Shown here: positions 18,185-26,555 of the stretch, one piece after another
How the letters are laid out: the number at the start of each line of letters is the position of its first letter
Position numbering within the stretch: the first letter of the stretch is position 1
Origin: Aurantiacibacter atlanticus
Lineage (GTDB): Bacteria; Pseudomonadota; Alphaproteobacteria; Sphingomonadales; Sphingomonadaceae
NCBI RefSeq assembly: GCF_001077815.2
Contig: NZ_CP011310.1
Location: 930,001 to 994,000 of the forward strand
Length of the DNA stretch: 64,000 nt
Direction: 5' to 3'
Made by a program: the position numbers and the translations under genes
The notes under the pieces: model-generated
What the model saw: the letters and a program-made list of their open reading frames with translations, nothing else
Database searches by the model: none
Told to the model about the DNA's origin: nothing

Positions 18185-18535
18185 CTATTCTCCCTTCAGC
18201 GCGCGCTTCACCGTTTCCACCCGTCCGGTCAGGAAGGTGAGAGTGGCGGAGTAGGCGACGGCGTTTTCAGCGAATTCCATCTGTTCATTGGCCAGCTCGA
18301 CGGTGTTGCCATCCATCGAAGCCATCGTGGGAACACGGAAGCGGGCAGCACCCTCTATCGTGTCCTCGCGCGAGGTTCCGCCAAGGCGTGCCTCTAGCGC
18401 GGATGCAAAGTCGATATCGCGTGCCTGATATCCGGGCGTCGCCGCATTGGCGATGTTCGAGGTCAGCAGCCCCATGCGGTGCGAGCGCAATTCCAGCGCC
18501 GCGCCGTGAATGCCGAAAAGCCTATCGCTCATCAT
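18185..18535 (-). CDS. flgB: Proximal rod protein FlgB
   Basis: A 116-residue protein with SHRMGLLTSNIANAATPGYQARDIDF, the FlgB form of the rod motif. It is the first gene of the long minus-strand block flgB-C-D-E-F-G-H-I-J-K-L-motA-motB. A near-perfect sigma-54 promoter lies 49 bases upstream. Confidence 0.94.
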   Translation of the reverse strand: MMSDRLFGIHGAALELRSHRMGLLTSNIANAATPGYQARDIDFASALEARLGGTSREDTIEGAARFRVPTMASMDGNTVELANEQMEFAENAVAYSATLTFLTGRVETVKRALKGE

Positions 18536-18583
18536 TACTATCCTTTCTGGCGAACGGCCGGGCCGTCCTCACGCGCTATGTTA

Positions 18584-18599
18584 AGCAAAGGGTGTGCCA
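18584..18599 (-). promoter_or_regulatory. Sigma-54 promoter of the flgB operon
   Basis: On the minus strand the sequence reads TGGCACACCCTTTGCT, matching TGGCACG-N4-TTGCW at every position but one, with exact GG-N10-GC spacing. It points at flgB. Confidence 0.85.
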
Positions 18600-18653
18600 A
18601 CTCTACAATTGGGATGCGTTTCTGCGGGATCTTACGAGGAGGAACGGGGTCGG

Positions 18654-18680
18654 CGGCAAGGGCTTGCCGGATGCGGCAAA
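18654..18680. promoter_or_regulatory. Palindromic CGGCAA/TTGCCG cluster, candidate enhancer for flgB
   Basis: A perfect 7-bp inverted repeat CGGCAAG-GG-CTTGCCG (18,654-18,669) is followed four bases later by CGGCAAA, forming a second palindrome TTGCCG-N4-CGGCAA. It lies about 55-80 bases upstream of the sigma-54 -24 element, an expected place for activator binding. Caulobacter ftr sites bound by FlbD contain a similar CGGC..AA core. Binding is inferred. Confidence 0.5.
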
Positions 18681-18742
18681 CAGGTGCCGCCCTAAATCCC
18701 GCCGGTTGCCGGTCGTCCTGATGGCTGCAGGAAGGAGCGCTT

Positions 18743-19396
18743 ATGGATTTTTCTCAGTTTTGGGATGCGGGCGGCGCGGCCATCGTGCTGGGCGGCACGC
18801 TCTTGGCCACCGTTCTGGCCAGCGGCAGGCGAGAGATGGTCGCTGCACTGGGCAGCATCGGCCAGCTTGGGCAAAAGCGCTTCGATTACGAAAAGACCCG
18901 TGCGGAAATCGCCTATGATGTGGAAATCATGCGCCACGATGGCGTGCTGCGCGGCCGCACGGTGCATACCTCCGACAGCGAAATTGCGCTTGTCACCGAT
19001 GCGCTGATTCACGATCGCTCCATCCGTTCGCTGATCACGGCGCACGAAGGGTTTCAGCAGCGACGCGTCCGCAGCCGGGAAGCCGCGCTAACCCCCATTC
19101 GTCATGCGGCGGAAATGGCGCCCGTATTTGGCATGGCAGGTACGCTGTTCTCGCTTTCACAGATGCGGTTGGGGGAAGCGGCGGACATGCAATTGCTTGC
19201 TAGTATCGCCATGGCCATCCTCACCACACTTTACGGATTGCTGCTGGCCCATCTCGTCTTCAACCCGCTGGCGCAGCTCCTTGAAAGGCGCATGCTGGCC
19301 GAAGAGTCAGACCGGCAAAGACTGATTAACTGGCTGGCGATACAATTGCGGGAAAGTTGTCCGCCCTCGCCGGTGCAGATGGAGAAGGCTGGATGA
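18743..19396 (+). CDS. MotA-like proton-channel protein, truncated at the N-terminus
   Basis: A 217-residue protein related to MotA/PomA but lacking the first helix. It begins at a segment equivalent to MotA helix 2 (GGAAIVLGGTLLATVLASG, residues 10-28), then a cytoplasmic loop and two helices with APVFGMAGTLFSL (126-138) and ILTTLYGLLLAHLVFNPLA (159-177), the MotA helix 3/4 signature. It overlaps the next gene, a small Asp-bearing membrane protein, by four bases. A complete motAB pair exists elsewhere in the cluster, so this is a second, reduced stator-like pair with unknown role. Confidence 0.72.
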   Translation: MDFSQFWDAGGAAIVLGGTLLATVLASGRREMVAALGSIGQLGQKRFDYEKTRAEIAYDVEIMRHDGVLRGRTVHTSDSEIALVTDALIHDRSIRSLITAHEGFQQRRVRSREAALTPIRHAAEMAPVFGMAGTLFSLSQMRLGEAADMQLLASIAMAILTTLYGLLLAHLVFNPLAQLLERRMLAEESDRQRLINWLAIQLRESCPPSPVQMEKAG

Positions 19397-19812
19397 TGCG
19401 GGCGGCAGGCGGCAACTGGCTGGTTCCGCTCGCGGATCTGTCGCTGATCCTGTTCATCGTGACGGGCGGCGCATTGAATGCAAGCCTTGGTCGGCCCGAA
19501 GGTGCCGCGCCTGCCGAGGGTGTAGCAGCCGCGATCCATGTAGATGTTCCGGGCGCACCGCCGCTGGAGGAAATGCTGGCGGATCACGCCATATCAGAAG
19601 GCGAACGATTGACGGTGCTGGGTTATTACGCGCAGGGTGACCGTACCGATGTGGCCCAGCGGGCAGAGCGGCTGGCGGACGAGGCGATTGCGGCCGGCAT
19701 AGAGCCGCGCGTGATCGTGCAGCCCGCTGCCGAAACATTGGTGATCGCGCGCTTCGCCCATGATGCCGATCCCGGATTGGCACGCGGCTTGCAGGTTATC
19801 GAGGAAGAATAG
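19393..19812 (+). CDS. Small MotB/ExbD-like membrane protein, partner of the MotA-like protein
   Basis: A 139-residue protein with one membrane segment holding an aspartate (NWLVPLADLSLILFIVTGGA, Asp15), the position of the proton-carrying Asp in MotB and ExbD. A ~90-residue periplasmic part follows; RLTVLGYYAQGDRTDVAQR and a following Gly/Arg stretch resemble the end of an OmpA-like fold, but a full peptidoglycan-binding domain is absent. The ATG overlaps the MotA-like stop, and the gene precedes flgA. I do not recognise a named family; the MotB-like role is inferred from the pairing. Confidence 0.6.
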   Translation: MMRAAGGNWLVPLADLSLILFIVTGGALNASLGRPEGAAPAEGVAAAIHVDVPGAPPLEEMLADHAISEGERLTVLGYYAQGDRTDVAQRAERLADEAIAAGIEPRVIVQPAAETLVIARFAHDADPGLARGLQVIEEE

Positions 19813-19835
19813 TCTTCAACGAAGCCGAGGCCCCT

Positions 19836-20384
19836 ATGTCCTGTTGTAGAACACACCGTCTGATGCCAATCGCTCTTGCTGCCAATTTGCTGGCTATGCC
19901 CGTAGCGGCGCAACAGGGGCAGTTTGCCGATCCGTCCGCCATCGATGCCGAAGTCGCTGCCTTTACCGGCGCAGGTCTGGGCACGCCGGGCGGGGCGCGC
20001 CATCCGGTCGATCGCCGTTTGCGGCTGGCCCACTGCCAGCAGCCATTGGAGTTGGCCTGGCATGGACGCGGTGCAGACATGGTGCGGGTAGAATGCCCAT
20101 CGGGTGCTGGTTGGCGCGTGTTTGTGCCCGTCAACGCTGGCAGCACCACCGCGCCTTCTGCTGCAATGGCCGCTGCGGCGCGTGCGGAACCGCAAGTAGT
20201 GGTGGAGCGCGGACAGGTGATGACGATCACCGTGGAAGGTCGTGGCTTTGCTGTTAGCCAGCAGGGGGAGGCCTTGGAAAATGGTGCTATCGGCAGCTGG
20301 ATCCGCATCCGGCCAGAGGGAAATCGCGAAGTCATTCGCGCGCAGGTGCGAACGCCGCAGCGCGCCGTGATACCGCTGGGCTGA
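19836..20384 (+). CDS. flgA: Flagellar P-ring assembly chaperone FlgA
   Basis: A 182-residue periplasmic protein with an N-terminal signal segment ending in MPVAAQ. The C-terminal SAF-type domain includes VVVERGQVMTITVEGRGFAV and a final RTPQRAVIPLG, matching FlgA. It assists FlgI polymerisation into the P ring. GAGG lies about seven bases before the start; an internal ATG at 19,863 is possible. It follows the reduced stator pair by 23 bases. Confidence 0.85.
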   Translation: MSCCRTHRLMPIALAANLLAMPVAAQQGQFADPSAIDAEVAAFTGAGLGTPGGARHPVDRRLRLAHCQQPLELAWHGRGADMVRVECPSGAGWRVFVPVNAGSTTAPSAAMAAAARAEPQVVVERGQVMTITVEGRGFAVSQQGEALENGAIGSWIRIRPEGNREVIRAQVRTPQRAVIPLG

Positions 20385-20428
20385 GAATAAACCTCAAGAA
20401 ACCCTTAAACCTTCTCTCCGCCCGCCGT

Positions 20429-20454
20429 TCTGCAACTCAGACAACTTAAAAGGA
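20429..20454 (+). promoter_or_regulatory. Sigma-28 (FliA)-type promoter of flgM
   Basis: In the flgA-flgM gap, CTTAAAC is followed by GCCGTTCT with 18 bases between the starts of TAAA and GCCG, the same layout as at flagellin. This would put the anti-sigma factor under its own target, as known for FlgM in other bacteria. Coordinates are approximate by a few bases. Confidence 0.5.
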
Positions 20455-20461
20455 GCGACGA

Positions 20462-20752
20462 ATGTCCCTCTATGACGTATCGAAACTGAGCAGTATTGGG
20501 CCGCTTCGCAGCGCCACTCGCGAATTGCCGGGCGAAAAACCGGCGGTGGATGCAGAACGCGCAAATGGGGCAGTCGACGGGGGCGTAACGGTCCAGACCG
20601 GCGCGAAAGTCAGTGCAGGGGCAGCTCCGGTGGATGCCGAACGCGTGCAGGAAATTCGTCAGGCACTGCGCGAAGGCAATTACCCGCTTGTTCCTTCCCG
20701 GATTTCCGATGCGATTATTGCCGCGCGCCATATGTTGAGCGACTCACAATGA
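20462..20752 (+). CDS. flgM: Anti-sigma-28 factor FlgM
   Basis: A 96-residue protein, largely low-complexity in the first half, with the C-terminal sigma-28-binding region VDAERVQEIRQALREGNYPL-(V)-PSRISDAII. FlgM holds FliA inactive until the hook is complete and is then secreted. An AAGGAG site precedes the ATG. Its stop overlaps flgN by four bases. Confidence 0.9.
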   Translation: MSLYDVSKLSSIGPLRSATRELPGEKPAVDAERANGAVDGGVTVQTGAKVSAGAAPVDAERVQEIRQALREGNYPLVPSRISDAIIAARHMLSDSQ

Positions 20753-21069
20753 GCGGTGACAACACCCTGGCAGACAGCTTGCGGCAGATGCTTGCCGTTC
20801 TGGAAACAGAGCGGCAAGCGCTTGCCGCGCTTGATGTCGATGCGCTGACTCTCTCGACGCGCGACAAGGACGCGCTGTGCGTAGTGCTTGGATCGCAAGG
20901 CGGAGACGGCCTTGATCCCGAATGCCGCACGCTGGTGGCAGCCGCACGTCAGAAAAACGAGGTGAACCGCAAAGTGCGCAACTTGCTGGCTGCGAATGTC
21001 ACAGCTCGGCTGGACGCGCTGACCGCGTCGCCCGGCACCTATGCTGACCCGCAGGCCCAGCGCATTTGA
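20749..21069 (+). CDS. flgN: Flagellar export chaperone FlgN
   Basis: A 106-residue, all-helical small protein with LRQMLAVLETERQALAALD near the start and a central heptad pattern, typical of FlgN, the export chaperone for FlgK and FlgL. Sequence conservation in this family is low, so the name rests also on direct coupling with flgM, the usual neighbour. Confidence 0.8.
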   Translation: MSGDNTLADSLRQMLAVLETERQALAALDVDALTLSTRDKDALCVVLGSQGGDGLDPECRTLVAAARQKNEVNRKVRNLLAANVTARLDALTASPGTYADPQAQRI

Positions 21070-21097
21070 CTAGGTAAGAATACCCTATACCGCGAAG

Positions 21098-21113
21098 TGG
21101 CACGCCCCTTGCT
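21098..21113 (+). promoter_or_regulatory. Sigma-54 promoter of the transglycosylase-flhA-fliA operon
   Basis: TGGCACGCCCCTTGCT is a complete match to TGGCACG-N4-TTGCW, with the ATG 41 bases after it. A CGGCAAGG element (21,135-21,142), similar to the repeats upstream of flgB, lies just downstream. Confidence 0.9.
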
Positions 21114-21154
21114 AAACTCTCTACAAAGAGAAACCGGCAAGGATACCGCAGCGG

Positions 21155-22042
21155 ATGACAGACCGCATTTTCACTTCAGCAGCCGCGAGGCCGCCGCACG
21201 TCCCGTCCCAACCGCAAACTGCCATCGAGCAGGCCGCGCGGCGTACCGGTGTCGATTTCAGTTATCTGATGGCGCAGGCCCAGATCGAAAGCGGGATGAA
21301 CCCGCAGGCAGAGGCGCGCACGTCCAGCGCCAGCGGGCTTTACCAGTTTATCGATCAGACTTGGCTTGCCACGATGGATCGGCATGGCGAGGCGCTGGGC
21401 TATGGCGACATGGCTCGAGCCATCGAAACGCGTGGCGGGCGGGCCAGCGTTACCGACCCGGCGATGCGCGATGCAATCATGAACCTGCGCTTCGATCCTT
21501 TGGCATCATCGCTGATGGCGGGCGCGCTGGCGACCGATAACCGCGCGGCGTTGCAAGATGTGCTTGACCGCGATCCCGATGCGAGCGAACTGTACCTCGC
21601 ACATTTTCTAGGCGCTGGCGATGCGGCACGCTTTCTTTCCGTATTGACGACCGATCCGGATAGTTCGGCCACGACATTATTGCCACGTGCCGCCGCAGCC
21701 AATCGCGCGATCTTTCGTGAACCCACGGGCGGGGCGCGTTCTGTGGGTGATGTGATGGGCGTGATTCGCGGCCGTGTCGAACGCGCGATGCCCGCCGCCT
21801 TCGCCCCGCCACCGGCAACACCTGCAGCGCCGCCACCCGCTCGACCAGATCTTGGTGCGCCAATATATCCACTCGCGCCCGCCCATTCGCCACAGCCGCT
21901 GCGCTATGCCGCCATGTCCGACACCTTGCGCGACACATTCAGCCTGGTGGGCACGCAAGCGGGCGGCCCGGGGAGCGGCATCGCTGAGCCACATGCCCAT
22001 ATCCGCAAGGCCTATGCCCGGCTGGAGGCCTTTGGACTGTGA
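21155..22042 (+). CDS. Flagellum-associated lytic transglycosylase
   Basis: A 295-residue protein with an SLT-type lysozyme fold at about residues 20-150: the catalytic Glu in MAQAQIESGMNPQAEA, then SSASGLYQFIDQTWL, and later the LYLAHFLGAGDAARFL segment. The C-terminal ~100 residues are Pro/Ala-rich with no known domain. No clear signal peptide is visible, so it may be exported by the flagellar apparatus. It probably opens the peptidoglycan for the rod, doing the job of the missing FlgJ C-terminal domain. It has its own sigma-54 promoter and overlaps flhA by four bases. Confidence 0.85.
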   Translation: MTDRIFTSAAARPPHVPSQPQTAIEQAARRTGVDFSYLMAQAQIESGMNPQAEARTSSASGLYQFIDQTWLATMDRHGEALGYGDMARAIETRGGRASVTDPAMRDAIMNLRFDPLASSLMAGALATDNRAALQDVLDRDPDASELYLAHFLGAGDAARFLSVLTTDPDSSATTLLPRAAAANRAIFREPTGGARSVGDVMGVIRGRVERAMPAAFAPPPATPAAPPPARPDLGAPIYPLAPAHSPQPLRYAAMSDTLRDTFSLVGTQAGGPGSGIAEPHAHIRKAYARLEAFGL

Positions 22043-24147
22043 ACCTGAAATTGCCTTCCAACTTGTCCGCCCTAGCATTGCCAGCTGGAATTCTGGCGTT
22101 GATCGCCATGATGGTGCTGCCGATCCCCACGGTGATGCTGGATATCTTTTTCGTTTTCAATATCGCGCTATCCATCGGCGTTCTAATGGCGGCGCTCTAC
22201 GCCGCGAAACCGCTCGATTTCTCTGCTTTCCCCACCGTATTATTGTTTGCAACATTGTTGCGGCTTGCACTTAACGTCGCCTCTACCCGCATCGTGTTGG
22301 TGAACGGGCATGAGGGTGAAGGGGCCGCCGGGCAGGTAATCGAAAGCTTCGGTGCCTTCCTTGTAGGCGGCAATTTTGCCGTCGGGCTGTTCGTTTTCAT
22401 CATCCTGCTGATTATCAATCTTGTCGTTATTACCAAGGGCGCGGGGCGCGTGTCCGAAGTCTCTGCGCGGTTCACGCTGGATGCCTTGCCGGGCAAGCAG
22501 ATGGCGATCGACGCCGATATTGCTGCAGGTCTGATGACGGCGCAGGAAGCCAAGGCGCGCCGTGTCGAAGTTTCTACCGAGGCGGATTTCTACGGCGCGA
22601 TGGATGGCGCCAGCAAGTTCGTGAAAGGCGATGCTATTGCCGCCATGTTGATCCTGGCGGTCAACATTTTCGCAGGCATCGGGCTTGGCATGATTGGCTA
22701 TGGCATGAGCGCAAGCCAGGCTGCGGAAACCTTCATCACCCTGGCGGTTGGTGATGCACTGGTGGCGCAGGTGCCCGCGCTGCTGCTGTCTATTGCGGCT
22801 GCCGCCATCGTAACCCGTGTAGCCGATGCCAGCGACCTTGTTGGCCAGATCGGGCGGCAATTTTCCAATCCGGCCAGTTGGCTGCCTGTGGCGCTGGTGC
22901 TGTTTGCGATGGGCATGATCCCCGCCATGCCACAGATGGTGTTCCTTCCCGCCGCCGCACTGGCCTTCTGGCTTTACCGGACGCTGAAGAAGAAGCTGAA
23001 TGCACCCATTGTCGATCCAGTGGAAGACGTGCTGGACGAGCCGCAGAAAATCGCCATCGCCGATGTCAGTGATCACACGCTGGTAACGCTGGAAATGGGT
23101 TATGGTCTGGTGCATCTGGTGGATGACGCCAAAGGTGCGCCGCTGGTCACCCGTGTTACTGGCGTGCGCAAGCAATTGAGCCAGACCTTCGGCTTTGTTG
23201 TGCCCCAGTTCCGTATTCGCGATTCACTCGAACTGCCCGCCAATGAATATCGCATAATGCTGGGCGGAGTGGAACTGGCGCGCGCAGAGGCGCGTCCTGA
23301 TGCCGTACTGGCGATCGATACCGGAGAGGTCAGTCGCGACCATGGCCTGCACGGCCAGCCCACGACTGATCCCAGCTTCGGCTGTCCTGCCATCTGGATT
23401 GCACCCGCTGAAAAAGATCATGCCGTGGCGGAAGGTTTCCTTACCGTGTCAGCGGACACCGTCATCGCCACTCATCTGAACCACTTGTTGCAGGAACGCG
23501 CGCAGCAATTGCTGGGGCCGGAGGAAGTGCGCAGTATACTGGACGCAGTCAAGGAACGTGCACCGGGACTGGTGGAGGCGACCCACCCCGATCCGCTGTC
23601 GCTGGCCGCAATCACTCGAATGCTGCGTGCACTGCTGGCAGACGGGATCAGCCTGGCCCATCCGGTGCCCATCCTTTCCAGCCTGGCGCTGGGATTGCAG
23701 ATCACCAAGGATTTCGATGCGCTGGTGGATTACGTCCGTGCCGACCTTGGCGGATGGCTGGTGGGGCAGGTGTGCCCACCCACGCAGGCGCTGGGCGTTC
23801 TGACGCTGGACGCGGAACTGGAAGGTGCGATCCTTGGCGGTATGAAAGATCCTGTTACGGGCCAGCCGGTGATCGAACCCGATTGCGCACGCATGATCGG
23901 TGATGCAGTTGCGGACCATCAGGCCCGCCATTCCGATCGCGGTTTGGCGCTGATCGTGCAGCCGCCTGCGCGCCGTGCGCTGGCTGCCCTGTTACGCCAA
24001 CGCGCGCCTACCTGCCTGGTGCTTTCCATCACCGAACTGCCGCCCAGCCAATCTGTAGAGGTAATCGGTGTGATCGGTGGACGGCAGGAAACACCCGCCC
24101 CGCCACAATTGCCTGATGCATCGCATGAAGAGGTGCTTGCCGCATGA
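22039..24147 (+). CDS. flhA: Flagellar export gate protein FlhA
   Basis: A 702-residue protein of normal FlhA length. Eight N-terminal membrane helices contain the family signature FPTVLLFATLLRLALNVAST and the export-linked loop with SEVSARFTLDALPGKQMAID. The soluble C-terminal half (from about 330) docks chaperone-substrate complexes. FlhA is the main subunit of the type III export gate. It starts with GTG in a four-base overlap with the transglycosylase and overlaps fliA by four bases. Confidence 0.96.
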   Translation: MNLKLPSNLSALALPAGILALIAMMVLPIPTVMLDIFFVFNIALSIGVLMAALYAAKPLDFSAFPTVLLFATLLRLALNVASTRIVLVNGHEGEGAAGQVIESFGAFLVGGNFAVGLFVFIILLIINLVVITKGAGRVSEVSARFTLDALPGKQMAIDADIAAGLMTAQEAKARRVEVSTEADFYGAMDGASKFVKGDAIAAMLILAVNIFAGIGLGMIGYGMSASQAAETFITLAVGDALVAQVPALLLSIAAAAIVTRVADASDLVGQIGRQFSNPASWLPVALVLFAMGMIPAMPQMVFLPAAALAFWLYRTLKKKLNAPIVDPVEDVLDEPQKIAIADVSDHTLVTLEMGYGLVHLVDDAKGAPLVTRVTGVRKQLSQTFGFVVPQFRIRDSLELPANEYRIMLGGVELARAEARPDAVLAIDTGEVSRDHGLHGQPTTDPSFGCPAIWIAPAEKDHAVAEGFLTVSADTVIATHLNHLLQERAQQLLGPEEVRSILDAVKERAPGLVEATHPDPLSLAAITRMLRALLADGISLAHPVPILSSLALGLQITKDFDALVDYVRADLGGWLVGQVCPPTQALGVLTLDAELEGAILGGMKDPVTGQPVIEPDCARMIGDAVADHQARHSDRGLALIVQPPARRALAALLRQRAPTCLVLSITELPPSQSVEVIGVIGGRQETPAPPQLPDASHEEVLAA

Positions 24148-24857
24148 AACATGAGTCTTCCGCTTCTGCCGCTGCTGCCTACCAAAGCTTCGACATTGTC
24201 AGCGACCGCGTAAAGCGGTTCGTGCCGATGGTGCGCAAGGCCGCCTGGCATATCAACGGTGCGGGCCGCGAAGGCATTGAGATCGAGGATTTGATGCAAG
24301 CGGGCTTCATTGCGCTCACAGAAGCGGCGCGAAATCATGAAGGACCGGGCGAGGACGGCTTTGCCGCCTATGCCAAGCTACGCGTTCGCGGGGCGATGTT
24401 CGATCTCATCCGGAAGCAGATGCCCGTCAGTCGGGGCGCAGTGAAGCGCCGCCGCGAAATCGAAAATGCACGGCGGGAATTTTCGCAGCTGAACGGACGA
24501 AGGCCAACGCATGACGAATTGGCCGCGCTGTTGAACATCACGCCATCTGAACTGGCGCAGCATCTGGGCGACGACGTGCGGATCGAGTCGATGGACGCCG
24601 CCTATGACGATGCCAGCGATGTTTTTGCCTCCGACCTGCCTGATGCCTTTGCGCTGGTGTGCGAGATGCAGGACAATGCGCGGCTGAGGGAGGCGATGGC
24701 GGTCCTGCCTGACCGGTTGAAACTGGTGCTGCAATTGTATTTCGTGGAAGAGTTGAATCTTACCGAAATTGCGCAGGTGCTGGAGATCAGCGTACCGCGC
24801 GTGCACCAGATAAAGGCCCAGGCGCTGGTGAAACTCCGGCAGCTGATGGAGGAATAA
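24144..24857 (+). CDS. fliA: RNA polymerase sigma-28 factor FliA
   Basis: A 237-residue sigma-70-family factor with regions 2, 3 and 4: GIEIEDLMQAGFIALTEAA and FAAYAKLRVRGAMFDLIR in region 2, a region 3 from about 105, and DRLKLVLQLYFVEELNLTEIA with the helix VLEISVPRVHQIKAQAL in region 4. This FliA/WhiG-type layout fits with flgM nearby. It would read the flagellin and flgM promoters described here. Confidence 0.93.
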   Translation: MKHESSASAAAAYQSFDIVSDRVKRFVPMVRKAAWHINGAGREGIEIEDLMQAGFIALTEAARNHEGPGEDGFAAYAKLRVRGAMFDLIRKQMPVSRGAVKRRREIENARREFSQLNGRRPTHDELAALLNITPSELAQHLGDDVRIESMDAAYDDASDVFASDLPDAFALVCEMQDNARLREAMAVLPDRLKLVLQLYFVEELNLTEIAQVLEISVPRVHQIKAQALVKLRQLMEE

Positions 24858-24869
24858 CGATTTAATCCC

Positions 24870-24891
24870 TTGCAGCGAAAACACGCTGCAA
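24870..24891 (+). terminator. Possible terminator after fliA
   Basis: A perfect 8-bp stem TTGCAGCG / CGCTGCAA with a six-base loop lies 13 bases after the fliA stop, but no continuous T run follows. Confidence 0.4.
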
Positions 24892-25071
24892 TGGCTACCT
24901 TCTTTCCCACTCTTATCAGCCTACTCTTATTAGCGTTTCCGCCGCCATGCTGTGCGGACGCGATGCTATCCGCGGAGCGCAGCTGCGTGTCAGGTTTGGC
25001 TGGATCTGATTCCAGGAGTGAATGGTGCTGCTTGCTGGACGCGGCATTGTGCCCGCACTACGCATGCCGAT

Positions 25072-25863
25072 ATGGGGCTATCGTCTTTTCTGATGCGCGG
25101 GGCAAAGCGATTTCTGGCCGGGCTCTTGGCCATGCTGGTGCTTGCGTCATGCGGTCCGCGTGAGGCGGCTGGTCCTGTAGTGCTCGCCCCGTCGAGCATG
25201 CAGGAAACACTCGGCCTTGTGGCAATGGAGTGGGAGCAGCAGGGTCATGCATCCCCGGTATTGTCCTTCGCTGCGACCAATGCGCTGGCACGCCAGATAG
25301 AGCAGGGCGCGCCAGCCGATATCGTGATTTGCGCCGATCAGGAATGGATGGATTGGCTGGCGCAGCGCGACTTGATCCTTGCCGAAACCCGCCGCGTGCT
25401 TGCAGGAAATGCACTGGCGCTTGTGTCGGCCACGCCTGCCAAAGATGATCGCTCCATTGCGGCGCGGGTCCGCTCTTCAGGGAATGGCAGGATTGCGCTG
25501 GCCGATCCTGCCAGCGTGCCTGCTGGCCGATATGCGCAGGCCGCGCTCGAGAATATGGGATTGTGGGCTGACGTGAAGGATCGGATCGTTCCGGCTGAAA
25601 ATGTGCGCGCGGCGCTCACGCTGGTGGAAGCAGGAGAAGCCAGCCTTGGCATCGTTTATGCTACCGATGCCAGCGCATCGCGCAGGGTTTACAATGCCCA
25701 GATATTTGACTTTCAGTATGTCCCCGAAATTGTCTATCCGGCTGCACAAACCGGAAATTCTCGCCATGTCGAGACGCTAGCCTTTCTCGCATTCCTGTCT
25801 GGGCCGGAGGCGCATGCTATTTACGCGAAGCAGGGCTTTTCTCTTTACGAGCCTGCGCCATGA
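25072..25863 (+). CDS. modA: Molybdate-binding lipoprotein ModA
   Basis: A 263-residue periplasmic binding protein anchored as a lipoprotein (lipobox LASC). The type 2 binding-protein pattern is visible: VLAPSSMQETL at the start, FAATNALARQIEQGAPADIVICADQEWMD and later ALTLVEAGEASLGIVYATDA. These match ModA, which captures molybdate or tungstate. The start is uncertain: ATG 25,093, seven codons later, would also leave a full signal peptide, and neither has a clear ribosome site. It overlaps modB by four bases. Confidence 0.85.
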   Translation: MGLSSFLMRGAKRFLAGLLAMLVLASCGPREAAGPVVLAPSSMQETLGLVAMEWEQQGHASPVLSFAATNALARQIEQGAPADIVICADQEWMDWLAQRDLILAETRRVLAGNALALVSATPAKDDRSIAARVRSSGNGRIALADPASVPAGRYAQAALENMGLWADVKDRIVPAENVRAALTLVEAGEASLGIVYATDASASRRVYNAQIFDFQYVPEIVYPAAQTGNSRHVETLAFLAFLSGPEAHAIYAKQGFSLYEPAP

Positions 25864-26555
25864 TCCTGTCGCCAGCCGAATGGGCAATCATCGGCCTGTC
25901 GCTCAAGGTCAGCTTTCTGGCGGTGCTTGTTACCCTGCCTATCGCATATGGCTTCGCATGGCTGATCGCCCGGCGGCGGTTCCCTGGACGAATGCTGCTT
26001 GATGCCGCGATCCATCTGCCGCTGGTTCTCCCGCCCGTTGTTACCGGTTGGCTGCTGCTGGTTCTGCTGGGGCGCAACGGCCCGATAGGTGGCTGGCTGG
26101 AGCAGACTTTTGGCGTGGTGCTGGTGTTCCGCTGGACTGGCGCTGCGGTTGCTGCAGCTGTCATGGCATTGCCGCTGATGGTGCGGGCGATGCGTCTGTC
26201 GATAGAGGCCGTGGACAGGCGGCTGGTTGGCGCAGCGCGCACGCTTGGTGCATCTCCGCTCCACGCCTTCCTCACGATCACCCTGCCGCTCAGCGTGCCG
26301 GGAATTGCTGCTGGCGCGATGCTTGGCTTTGCACGTTCTCTGGGTGAATTTGGTGCCACCATCACCTTTGCTGCGAATATCGAGGGTGAGACACGCACGC
26401 TGCCACTGGCAATTTACAGTGGGTTGCAGACACCCGGCAGCCAAGGCGCGGTGACACGGCTGGCGATCATCTCCATCATTCTGTCGCTGGGCGCACTGAT
26501 GATGTCGGAATGGCTGGTGCGGCGTTCGCAAGGTTCACGCGCGCATGTTCTTTGA
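25860..26555 (+). CDS. modB: Molybdate ABC transporter permease ModB
   Basis: A 231-residue permease with about five membrane helices. The cytoplasmic coupling loop is visible as EAVDRRLVGAARTLGASPLHAFLTITLP, and GFARSLGEFGATITFAANIEGETRTLPLAIY is strongly characteristic of ModB. It is coupled to modA by a four-base overlap and to modC by an 11-base overlap. Confidence 0.93.
   Translation: MILSPAEWAIIGLSLKVSFLAVLVTLPIAYGFAWLIARRRFPGRMLLDAAIHLPLVLPPVVTGWLLLVLLGRNGPIGGWLEQTFGVVLVFRWTGAAVAAAVMALPLMVRAMRLSIEAVDRRLVGAARTLGASPLHAFLTITLPLSVPGIAAGAMLGFARSLGEFGATITFAANIEGETRTLPLAIYSGLQTPGSQGAVTRLAIISIILSLGALMMSEWLVRRSQGSRAHVL

Noticed and set aside
18692..18730. Sigma-28-like CTAAAT...GCCGG before the reduced MotA-like gene
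   Set aside because: The spacing is 15 rather than the 18 seen at flagellin and flgM, and the -35-like part is imperfect.
22240..23175. 311-codon minus-strand frame within flhA
   Set aside because: Shadow of the FlhA coding frame, rich in His/Gln as expected from the complement of a GC-rich gene.
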